5,037 nucleotides of DNA from contig PLSH01000177.1 of the NCBI GenBank assembly GCA_003165095.1, forward strand, positions 326-5,362, written 5' to 3'. Shown here one piece after another: positions 1-5,022 of the stretch; the first letter of the stretch is position 1, and each line of letters opens with the position of its first letter. The position numbers and the translations under genes were made by a program. The notes under the pieces were generated by a model. It made no database searches, was not told where the DNA came from, and saw only the letters and a list, made by a program, of their open reading frames with translations. The stretch comes from Acidobacteriaceae bacterium (GTDB lineage Bacteria; Acidobacteriota; Terriglobia; Terriglobales; Acidobacteriaceae).

Positions 1-1376
1 TGGGCGAATCGGGCGCTGTCAGCGGATCGGCTGGAGGGAGGCGCACCGGTTCTGGCGACAAAGATCTCCGGCGCGGAGTCAAAGGTGCTGGCATGAAATA
101 CGAAGAGAGAGCGGTCACTGGTTGAGGACAGGCTCAGTTCGAGGCGGCCGTCGCCGATGGTGCCGGGAATACTGTAGATGGGGCTGCCGGAGAATGCGGA
201 AATATCCGGTGCGGCGGGGTCGCCTTGAAGGTGGAGGCGGGTGAGGCGGCTGTCGGAGCCAGCGAGTTCGCTGACAAAGATGTCCTGATTGTCTTCCCAT
301 TCGATCCATGCGGGGGATGAGGGGCGGTTGGGGGTGAGATTGCGGGGCTGGCCGCCGGTTGAAGGGAGGATCCAGACATCGCCGCCGGTGGCGCCCTGGT
401 CGCTCATGAGGCCGCCAATGAAGGCGATGGATTTGCCGTCGGGGGACCAGCGGGGAACGGCGATTTGGAGGCCGTGGAGGGGGCCGGAGATTTCTGCGGG
501 GGCGAGGATGGGACGGGGTAGTGAATTTGGCTTGGAGCGATCCCAGGTCCCAGAATCGGGACCCTTCGACTGGCTCAGGGCAGGCTCTGGGGCACCCGCA
601 GAATTTGGGACACTTAACTGTTGCGTGTAGAGCTTCGCGACCCACCAGTTGTTTTCGCCGGGGGGATCGGCGGCGATGTAGGCGAGGGATTTGGAGTCGG
701 GCGACCAATCGAACTCGTAGACGTGGAGGCTGGCGGGCGAGACGATGGCAGGCGCGGCAGGCTGGGCAGCGCCGGCATCGGCTACGGCGATGCGCTGGAT
801 CTCAACGCCATCTTCTCCGATGACGCCGGAGGGCGGCTTCATGGCCGCGAGTGCGCCGGAGGGACGGGTAGCGTCTTCAACGTAGAGGAAGGCGATGGAT
901 TTTCCGTCGGGCGAAAAGGCAGGCGAATGGACGTAGCCTTTCAGATTGGTGAGACGGAGTGGGGGATTGCCGTCGAAGTGGGCGAGATAGAGATTGGCCT
1001 GGGTTTCAGACTGATTGGCGGAGGCGTCACAGCTGGAGAGGAAGGCGAGGGCGGCGGAGTCAGGGGACCAGGCGAGGCTGCCTTCAGCACAGCGCTGGCC
1101 GGGTGACGAGGCGGCGGTGACGCGTTGGGTGTTGTCGATGGCGTCGAGCGGGGCCACGCGTATTTCTTTGTTGATGATGAAGGCGAGGCGCTTGCCGTTT
1201 GGAGAGATGGCAACCTGGCCAATGGAATGGCCGCGATTGAAACTGCGGAGAAGGTCTTCAATCTGCGCGGAAGTTGGGGCGGCGTTGGCATTCTGGGCGA
1301 TGGCGGAAAAGTGGAAGGCGGCGCAGAAGATGAGGGCCGCGGCGGAGAGGGATTTGCGAGGGGGGCACAAACGCAT
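1..1376 (-). CDS. S9-family (prolyl oligopeptidase-like) peptidase, secreted, N-terminal propeller part; runs off left edge
   Basis: Reading the minus strand from the ATG at 1376-1374 gives 458 codons with no stop to the window edge. The protein starts MRLCPPRKSLSAAALIFCAA, a signal peptide with a likely cut after SAIA (residue 27), so it is probably exported to the periplasm. Five TolB/PD40-type strand motifs follow: ISPNGKRLAF (57-66), WSPDSAALAF (103-112), FSPDGKSIAF (154-163), WSPDSKSLAY (224-233) and WSPDGKSIAF (310-319). These make the beta-propeller that in S9 peptidases gates access to the active site. The alpha/beta-hydrolase domain with the Ser-Asp-His triad would lie beyond position 1, so peptidase activity is inferred from family architecture and not seen. 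A bare TolB-like propeller protein is the alternative. Residues about 254-285 look like an inserted low-complexity loop (see repeat at 546-611). Codons end mostly in C. The gene is divergent from the phage-type cluster and probably unrelated to it. Confidence 0.85.
   Translation of the reverse strand, partial: MRLCPPRKSLSAAALIFCAAFHFSAIAQNANAAPTSAQIEDLLRSFNRGHSIGQVAISPNGKRLAFIINKEIRVAPLDAIDNTQRVTAASSPGQRCAEGSLAWSPDSAALAFLSSCDASANQSETQANLYLAHFDGNPPLRLTNLKGYVHSPAFSPDGKSIAFLYVEDATRPSGALAAMKPPSGVIGEDGVEIQRIAVADAGAAQPAAPAIVSPASLHVYEFDWSPDSKSLAYIAADPPGENNWWVAKLYTQQLSVPNSAGAPEPALSQSKGPDSGTWDRSKPNSLPRPILAPAEISGPLHGLQIAVPRWSPDGKSIAFIGGLMSDQGATGGDVWILPSTGGQPRNLTPNRPSSPAWIEWEDNQDIFVSELAGSDSRLTRLHLQGDPAAPDISAFSGSPIYSIPGTIGDGRLELSLSSTSDRSLFVFHASTFDSAPEIFVARTGAPPSSRSADSARFA
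546..611. repeat. REP-like dispersed repeat inserted in frame in the S9 peptidase gene
   Basis: The core at 563-587 (CTTCGACTGGCTCAGGGCAGGCTC) is recalled as a short dispersed repeat found in many bacterial genomes. It starts beside a perfect 6-bp inverted repeat, GGTCCC (546-551) and GGGACC (558-563). The core lies between imperfect direct repeats, CAGAATCGGGAC (551-562) and CAGAATTTGGGAC (599-611). On the minus strand it encodes EPALSQSK at residues 264-271 of the peptidase, a low-complexity stretch between WWVAKLYTQQL and the conserved-looking GPLHGLQIAVPRWSPDG. The reading frame is kept, so the element is tolerated as a surface loop. Copy number elsewhere in the genome cannot be seen here. 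Confidence 0.6.
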
Positions 1377-1842
1377 GGGGAGATGGTAACAGCAGAAACA
1401 GGGGTCAGGGATCAGAGATCAGGAACCAAGGCCAGAGGGGGCCGAATGCTCGTCAAGCGGGAGGTTGGCTTGATTATTTCGGGTGGTGTCAAAGGGTGGC
1501 GCGGCTGATTATCTGACAACTTGTTGAAAACAGGATGGATGAGTTATTCGTGGGGATTGCAGGGGATTAAGTTGGTTTTAGGTAAGCTAAGGACATTGAT
1601 ACCGAATTGAAACCAAGGCAGGACGGAAGGCCGATGAGACTTTCCTGATCTTCTTCGGCCCATCTGCGCGGCAAGCGCGGGCGCAGGAGACAAGAAGAGG
1701 GCTCGCATTATCTAGAGTTACTACAAATAAAGAGCAATTCTGACGATGCGTTCTCGGGGCGACTCCGGTTTCGGGGCCGCCCTTGCAGGTCTTCACCGAG
1801 CGCGCAAGGGGCCGTGGAATGGTGGCCGGGAATGGTGGAAAG
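1377..1842. other. Gene-free intergenic region between the divergent peptidase and the phage-type cluster
   Basis: No ORF here has gene-like composition; those present are shadows of neighbours. It must hold the promoters of both divergent genes, but I see no convincing sigma-70 pair on either strand. It contains a heptamer repeat (1401-1435) and two adjacent small inverted repeats: GGCCGA (1629-1634) with TCGGCC (1655-1660), and CTGCGC (1664-1669) with GCGCAG (1681-1686). An AT-richer patch follows at about 1707-1740. No tRNA or attachment-site-like sequence was recognised. Confidence 0.5.
1401..1435. repeat. Degenerate heptamer tandem repeat (GGGATCA type)
   Basis: Five consecutive 7-base units are in phase: GGGGTCA, GGGATCA, GAGATCA, GGAACCA, AGGCCAG. 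The array lies 25 bases upstream of the peptidase start codon. Its units resemble those at 3658-3692 (GGGACCA, GGGAATA), which suggests one repeat family scattered through the region. Confidence 0.6.
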
Positions 1843-2268
1843 ATGGGCAGATCGAAGCGGAAGGGGCAGGCAGAAGAAGAGCAAACGAAGATCGATGCAA
1901 CGGAAGAAGCAGATTTGAGAGCCGACGCCGGGGCGGGCGAGGCAGCAGGCGAAGAAGCGGGTGCAGAGGTTTCGAGCGAAGAAGGCACGGAGCATCTGCG
2001 CGGCCTGGCGATCAAGGCAATGCGGCGGAGGAACAGCCGGATTGCACATTCGCTGCTGGAAAGCACGCTGCTTGGCGATCTGAATAGCGCGAGACTGCTG
2101 GTGACCATTACGGATCCCAAGAAGGGAGGCAAGGACGAGTTGAAGAAGCCGCGCCACCCGAGCCTGGGGCTGTTGCTGGAGGCGGAGCCGGAGTGGGAGG
2201 AAGAGCAGGACGATGACGAAGAAGACGCGGAGATGAATGCCGGATGCAGGGAACCGGAACGGTTGTGA
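1843..2268 (+). CDS. Small acidic protein of unknown function, first gene of the phage-type cluster
   Basis: I do not recognise a named family. The 141-residue product has a basic tip (MGRSKRKG), an Ala/Glu-rich, probably disordered segment (about 10-50), a helical core (about 51-90, HLRGLAIKAMRRRNSRIAHS onward), a short basic stretch (93-105) and a very acidic tail (EWEEEQDDDEED at 117-128). Codon use with G-ending codons matches the downstream portal gene, which supports real coding. The ATG at 1843 has GGTGGA at 1834-1839. The in-frame ATG at 1819 has a better-spaced AAGGGG (1806-1811) and would add eight residues. A TTG at 1783 is less likely. Its place before the portal would suit a small terminase or another packaging accessory, but nothing in the sequence proves this. 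A terminator-like hairpin follows it, so it may form its own transcript. Confidence 0.65.
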   Translation: MGRSKRKGQAEEEQTKIDATEEADLRADAGAGEAAGEEAGAEVSSEEGTEHLRGLAIKAMRRRNSRIAHSLLESTLLGDLNSARLLVTITDPKKGGKDELKKPRHPSLGLLLEAEPEWEEEQDDDEEDAEMNAGCREPERL

Positions 2269-2278
2269 ACGATCCGGC

Positions 2279-2345
2279 GGTTGACTGTTGTTGGTTGCCG
2301 GCATTGATGTGAACAGGGGTTGCTGGTTGAAGACTGCGAGTTGAA
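2279..2345. repeat. Degenerate heptamer repeats (GGTTGNN type), two blocks
   Basis: Block one (2279-2299) reads GGTTGAC, TGTTGTT, GGTTGCC. Block two (2318-2345) reads GGTTGCT, GGTTGAA, GACTGCG, AGTTGAA. The two blocks are out of phase with each other, with an unrelated stretch at 2300-2317 between them. They fill the gap between the first gene's stop and the terminator-like hairpin. Confidence 0.45.
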
Positions 2346-2383
2346 AGAGGCATGGCCCGTGGAGGCTGTGCCTCTTTGTTTTT
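2344..2383 (+). terminator. Rho-independent terminator-like hairpin before the portal gene
   Basis: A perfect 9-bp stem AAAGAGGCA (2344-2352) / TGCCTCTTT (2369-2377) encloses a 16-base loop. Inside the loop, GCC (2355-2357) and GGC (2364-2366) can also pair. It is followed by G and five T (2379-2383). The T-run lies only on the plus-strand 3' side, so it would act on transcripts leaving the small acidic gene. Since the portal starts just downstream, it may be partly read through, or the portal may have its own promoter. Confidence 0.65.
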
Positions 2384-2396
2384 GGGGCGGCGGAAA

Positions 2397-2404
2397 GAGG
2401 GAAG
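2397..2404 (+). promoter_or_regulatory. Ribosome binding site of the portal gene
   Basis: The purine run GAGGGAAG lies directly upstream of two in-frame GTG codons, at 2405 and 2411. GAGGG (2397-2401) is 3 bases from the first and 9 from the second. Spacing therefore favours translation from 2411, giving MKVGEQLREIW, although the longer form cannot be excluded. Confidence 0.5.
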
Positions 2405-3679
2405 GTGCGCGTGAAGGTTGGAGAGCAATTACGGGAGATCTGGCGGCAGGCGACGGGGAACAGGGATGAGGCGGGAAGCGGCCGGCAAGGCGTAGTTCTG
2501 GCCGAGGCAGAGGCCGAGCGGAAGACGCTGGCCCTTCCGTCGATTCTGGGGCCAGTGCACTTTCCGGGGCGGCACTTGCCGAAGCCGACGCCGGTAAACC
2601 TGCGCCGGTTTGCGGAGACGCCGGTGGTGCGCCGGGCGATCAACGTAATCAAGGACCGGATTGCGGCCATGGATTGGCAGGTGCGGGTGCGGCGCGGGTT
2701 CAAGCCGGAGGAGGTGTCGTTTGCGACGAGGAAGTTGCGGGCTCTGCGGCGGACGCTGGAAGAGCCGAACGCGACGGACAGCTTCAGGACGCTGCTGGAG
2801 CAGGCAATTGAGGACGCGCTGACGGGGGGTTTCGGGGCCATCGAGATGGAGCCGACGGGGGACCCGGAGCGGCCGGCGATGCTGTGGGCGGTGGATGGGG
2901 CATCGATCCGGATCAACGCGAGGTGGGAGGGACAGGAAGAGACGCCGCGATACGCGCAGGTGATGCCGGGACAACCGGAGTCAAGCGCGGTGGAGCTGCT
3001 GGACTGCCAGTTGATGTATATCCGGATGAACCCGCGGAGCTTTACGCCGTTTGGCCTGGGGCCGCTGGAGGTTGCGTTCGAGACGGTGAACCAGTTTTTG
3101 AGCGCGCACCGTTTTGCGGGCAAGCTGGCGGCGAACGCAGTGGCGCAGTATGCGCTTTGGCTGAACGAGGCGACACCGACGCAGCACGACCGGCTGATCC
3201 GGTGGTGGCAGGACGAGATTGAGGGAACGGGACGGGTGCCGCTGATTTCGACCGAACAGAAACCGGAGGTGCTGAGGTTTGCGCAGGGGACGGACGCGGA
3301 CCTGCGGCTGGCGTGGCAGGAGTTTTTGATCCGGATGGTGGCGAATGCGTTTGGACTTCCACCGCTGCTGCTGGGGCTGGAAGCGGACGTGAACCAGTCG
3401 ACGGCATCGGAGATGGCGGACGAGGCGTTTCGCGGAGCGATTTCGCCGCTGGCGATGCTGGTGGCGGGGCACATCACGCGAGACCTTTTTTCGAAGTGCA
3501 TCGGGTGGCGGGAATTTGAATTTGCGTTCAACGAGCTGAGCGCGCGGGACGAGACGACGGAGCTGGCGGTGCAGGTGCAACTGCTGCAGGCGGGCGTGCT
3601 GACGGTGAATGAGGTTCGGGAGATGCGGGGATTGGCGCCGCTGGGACAACAAGAACAGGGAATAGGGACCAGGGAATAG
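2405..3679 (+). CDS. HK97-type phage portal protein
   Basis: Portal proteins form the ring at one capsid vertex through which the terminase pumps DNA. They also nucleate shell assembly. The 424-residue length fits the HK97-like portal family (Phage_portal type). Supporting features in order: the entry region TPVVRRAINVIKDRIAAMDW (72-91), MNPRSFTPFGLGPLEVAFE (208-226, matching the family's R..P....YG.SPLE pattern), FLIRMVANAFGLPPLLLG (307-324, matching the I..IA.AFGVPP..LG pattern) and the C-terminal NEVREMRGLAPL (402-413). The core appears intact, with no frameshift. The start is GTG at 2405, or more likely GTG at 2411. The last seven residues (QGIGTRE) and the TAG stop lie in a heptamer repeat, so the native tail may have been altered. 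No terminase large subunit precedes it. A prohead-protease-like gene follows after 181 bases. A Mu-type portal is a less likely alternative. Confidence 0.92.
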   Translation: MRVKVGEQLREIWRQATGNRDEAGSGRQGVVLAEAEAERKTLALPSILGPVHFPGRHLPKPTPVNLRRFAETPVVRRAINVIKDRIAAMDWQVRVRRGFKPEEVSFATRKLRALRRTLEEPNATDSFRTLLEQAIEDALTGGFGAIEMEPTGDPERPAMLWAVDGASIRINARWEGQEETPRYAQVMPGQPESSAVELLDCQLMYIRMNPRSFTPFGLGPLEVAFETVNQFLSAHRFAGKLAANAVAQYALWLNEATPTQHDRLIRWWQDEIEGTGRVPLISTEQKPEVLRFAQGTDADLRLAWQEFLIRMVANAFGLPPLLLGLEADVNQSTASEMADEAFRGAISPLAMLVAGHITRDLFSKCIGWREFEFAFNELSARDETTELAVQVQLLQAGVLTVNEVREMRGLAPLGQQEQGIGTRE

Positions 3680-3710
3680 GGAATAGGGAGTTGGGGCTGG
3701 GGCTGGGCTT
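3658..3710. repeat. Heptamer tandem repeat (GGGAATA type) overlapping the portal stop codon
   Basis: Five in-phase units are seen: GGGAATA (3658), GGGACCA (3665), GGGAATA (3672), GGGAATA (3679), GGGAGTT (3686). They run into a period-6 GGGGCT stretch at 3693-3710. The array begins inside the portal coding sequence and supplies its TAG stop (3677-3679). The same kind of repeat stands upstream of the peptidase gene at 1401-1435. Confidence 0.7.
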
Positions 3711-3725
3711 TTGTTTTTCGTTGCG

Positions 3726-3775
3726 GGCGCGAAGGGACGCGCCGGTCACGAGGTGCCCCTGTCGATCTAAATCGA
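3726..3775. other. Two small inverted repeats between portal and protease genes
   Basis: GGCGCG (3726-3731) and CGCGCC (3738-3743) form a perfect 6-bp stem with loop AAGGGA. TCGAT (3762-3766) and ATCGA (3771-3775) form a 5-bp stem with loop CTAA. Neither is followed by a T-run on either strand, so they are not convincing terminators. They might be transcript-processing or chance structures. Confidence 0.3.
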
Positions 3776-3860
3776 AACGACAACACATAAAACTCCGGAC
3801 CTGCTGCCAGGCGTGCGGCTGCGGGCCGGACTATCTACGGTGCGGATGGGCGGAGAGCGG

Positions 3861-4361
3861 ATGCGATTGGAAGCAATGGCGTTAAAGATACCCCATGTGG
3901 AGGGTCACCCGAACAAGGTGGCATTCGACGGGGTATTGACGGTGGTGAACGCGGCCAGCGACAGAGCGCCGGCCGGAGCGCACGGACACCGTGTGATGTT
4001 GACACGGGAGGCAGCGGAGAAGGCGTTGCCCTCGCTGCTGGGCATGGCCGTGGATTACCGGCCGGGTTGGGACGGTCACGACGCTCGGCGCAAGATCGGT
4101 TTGCTGACCGAGGCGGACGTGGTGGGTCAACGGCTGGTGGTGCGGGGGTATCTGTACGCGCGCGATTTTCCCGAGGTGTCCGAGGCGATCCAGGCGCACG
4201 CGCCCGAGGCGATGGGAATGAGTTACGAGCTGGCCGATGCGCGGGTGGAAGATATGCGGGCCGAGGTGTGGAAGCTGACCCGTGTGACCTTTACGGGCGC
4301 GGCGATTCTGCTGCGGGAAAAAGCGGCGTACCGGGCGACAAGCTTTCGGATGACGAGTTAG
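3861..4361 (+). CDS. Prohead-protease-like protein (putative capsid maturation protease)
   Basis: Prohead proteases cut the scaffold and the capsid N-terminus during head maturation. The 166-residue product is close to the usual size of the protease core. Candidate catalytic residues are His73 in the GWDGHDARRKIG context (69-80) and Ser121 in EAMGMSYELAD (116-126). The strand-rich RLVVRGYLYARDFPE (91-105) lies between them. LTRVTFTGAAIL (139-150) occupies the place of the family's 'L.EVSLV..PA' segment after the serine. This pattern fits the herpesvirus-protease-like fold shared by HK97 gp4 and T4 gp21 relatives, but it is a pattern match from memory and the sequence is divergent. Start ATG 3861 (MRLEAMALKIPH) has GGAGAG at 3852-3857. 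ATG 3876 and ATG 3846 or GTG 3813 are alternatives. Its place between portal and a coiled-coil gene supports the call. A catalytically dead or repurposed relative remains possible. Confidence 0.68.
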   Translation: MRLEAMALKIPHVEGHPNKVAFDGVLTVVNAASDRAPAGAHGHRVMLTREAAEKALPSLLGMAVDYRPGWDGHDARRKIGLLTEADVVGQRLVVRGYLYARDFPEVSEAIQAHAPEAMGMSYELADARVEDMRAEVWKLTRVTFTGAAILLREKAAYRATSFRMTS

Positions 4362-4429
4362 CGGCTGCGGGAAGTTAACGGAGTTAGTGGAGTTAGCCGC
4401 GTTAGCGCATTCATTGGACAATTCATTGG
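4357..4429. repeat. Period-9 repeat (GTTAGYGGA type) followed by a 12-base-spaced direct repeat
   Basis: Four in-phase 9-base units are seen: GTTAACGGA (4374), GTTAGTGGA (4383), GTTAGCCGC (4392), GTTAGCGCA (4401). A stray GTTAGCGGC at 4357 overlaps the protease stop codon. Next comes the direct repeat ATTCATTGG at 4409-4417 and 4421-4429. The array fills most of the gap between the protease and coiled-coil genes. Confidence 0.6.
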
Positions 4430-4460
4430 CGATGTTATGGGTGGCACTTACGGACAACCA

Positions 4461-4467
4461 GAGAGGA
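4461..4467 (+). promoter_or_regulatory. Ribosome binding site that fixes the start of the coiled-coil gene
   Basis: GAGAGGA ends five bases before the ATG at 4473. The longer in-frame ATG at 4437 has no comparable purine run upstream, so 4473 is the chosen start. Confidence 0.7.
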
Positions 4468-4472
4468 AATGC

Positions 4473-4871
4473 ATGGAAAACAACGAGAAGGCGATTTCAG
4501 AACGGCTGGAGGCCGCAACGACGTTGCTGGAGAGAACGCTGAGCTGGCTGGGGGAGCGGCAGAGCGCGCTGTCGGGCGAGGTGGAGCGGATCTCAGCAAC
4601 CGTGGAGCAGAGCCGGCGCGAAGCCGAGTTGGCGGAGAAGCTGGCTGCGGCCGAGCGGGAGTTGGCAGAGGTGAAGGGCGCGGCCCAACCCAACGCATTG
4701 AATCCGCTGCGCAGGACAATGCCCGCGGCGACCGCGGAGATGCTGTCAAAGCATGGCATCGGCGACGGCCCGGTGGACGTTCGCACCCTGGACGCGGCGT
4801 TGTCGGGACTGAGCCTGGAGCAGCGCATCGCGGTTAAGACTCAACTGCTGCGGGCAGGCGCGATCGCGTAA
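4473..4871 (+). CDS. Coiled-coil protein in the scaffold position, putative capsid assembly/scaffolding protein
   Basis: No named family is recognised. The 132-residue product begins MENNEKAISERLEAA and is predicted by eye to be a long charged helix or coiled coil to about residue 67 (ERLEAATTLLERTL, EVERISATVEQSRREAELAE, AAAERELAEVK). A Pro/Asn-containing hinge (72-85) follows. The C-terminal helical segment carries MLSKHGIGDGPVDVRTLDA (90-108) and LSLEQRIAVKTQLLRAG (113-129). Small, charged, helical proteins encoded between the prohead protease and the major capsid gene are commonly scaffolds, or correspond to the delta domain that is fused to the capsid protein in HK97. The functional call therefore rests on position and composition only. 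The gene is intact, has a strong ribosome binding site, and shares the G-ending codon bias of the portal and protease genes. A small virion accessory protein is the main alternative. Confidence 0.72.
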   Translation: MENNEKAISERLEAATTLLERTLSWLGERQSALSGEVERISATVEQSRREAELAEKLAAAERELAEVKGAAQPNALNPLRRTMPAATAEMLSKHGIGDGPVDVRTLDAALSGLSLEQRIAVKTQLLRAGAIA

Positions 4872-4881
4872 ACGCGGCTGA

Positions 4882-4986
4882 CAGTGGCCAGTGATCAGTT
4901 GTTGGTGCTGACTGCTCGCTGTTCACTGTTCACTTTTTCACTGACCACTCAAGCTGGCAGCCAGAGGCTGATAGCTCATAGCAAAG
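4882..4986. repeat. Fifteen-unit degenerate heptad array with an internal inverted repeat
   Basis: From 4882 the sequence divides into 15 successive 7-base units that drift gradually: CAGTGGC, CAGTGAT, CAGTTGT, TGGTGCT, GACTGCT, CGCTGTT, CACTGTT, CACTTTT, TCACTGA, CCACTCA, AGCTGGC, AGCCAGA, GGCTGAT, AGCTCAT, AGCAAAG. The left units are roughly the reverse complement of the middle ones. As a result AGTGGCCAGTGA (4883-4894) pairs with TCACTGACCACT (4938-4949) over 12 bp with one mismatch. There is no T-run after the hairpin, so it is not a classic terminator. It fills the gap before the next gene. Confidence 0.65.
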
Positions 4987-5002
4987 CAATGACAGGTCCC
5001 CT

Positions 5003-5019
5003 GGAGGGGGCGGAAAGAG
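5003..5019 (+). promoter_or_regulatory. Purine-rich ribosome binding region of the gene starting at 5023
   Basis: GGAGG (5003-5007) and AAAGAG (5014-5019) precede the ATG at 5023 by 15 and 3 bases. The unusually long purine-rich run resembles the leader of the portal gene (CGGAAAGAG is present in both), which supports a real start here. Confidence 0.45.
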
Positions 5020-5022
5020 CCT

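Noticed and set aside
119..141. Second possible copy of the REP-like core (GAGGACAGGCTCAGTTCGAG)
   Set aside because: Only about ten bases match the core, no inverted or direct repeats flank it, and it encodes an ordinary propeller segment (LELSLSS).
1477..1497. TTGACA on the minus strand upstream of the peptidase
   Set aside because: No -10 element lies at suitable spacing; the nearest AT-rich hexamer (TAATCA) is only 10 bases away.
115..1508. Several plus-strand and alternative minus-strand ORFs of 80-200 codons across the peptidase
   Set aside because: All overlap the continuous minus-strand peptidase frame with its regular WSPDG repeats. Their products are Gly/Arg- or Pro/Ser-rich and structureless.
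1746..2087. 113-codon plus-strand ORF overlapping the small acidic gene
   Set aside because: Arg/Gly-rich shadow product. The overlapping frame ending at 2268 has cluster-like codon use and structured segments.
2281..2309. Possible promoter with TTGACT and a 17-base spacer before TTGATG
   Set aside because: The -10 element matches the consensus poorly and the -35 is part of a GGTTGNN heptamer block, so the match is probably chance.
1708..3786. 692-codon open frame on the minus strand, antisense to the small acidic gene and the portal
   Set aside because: It is rich in Ser, Arg and Pro with no domain pattern. It reads through two convincing plus-strand genes, the terminator hairpin and a heptamer repeat (giving PYSLVPIP-like peptide). 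High GC and strong G-skew remove stops on this strand.
1401..4986. CRISPR array among the short repeats
   Set aside because: Units are 7 or 9 bases with no unique spacers and no cas genes; these are degenerate tandem repeats.
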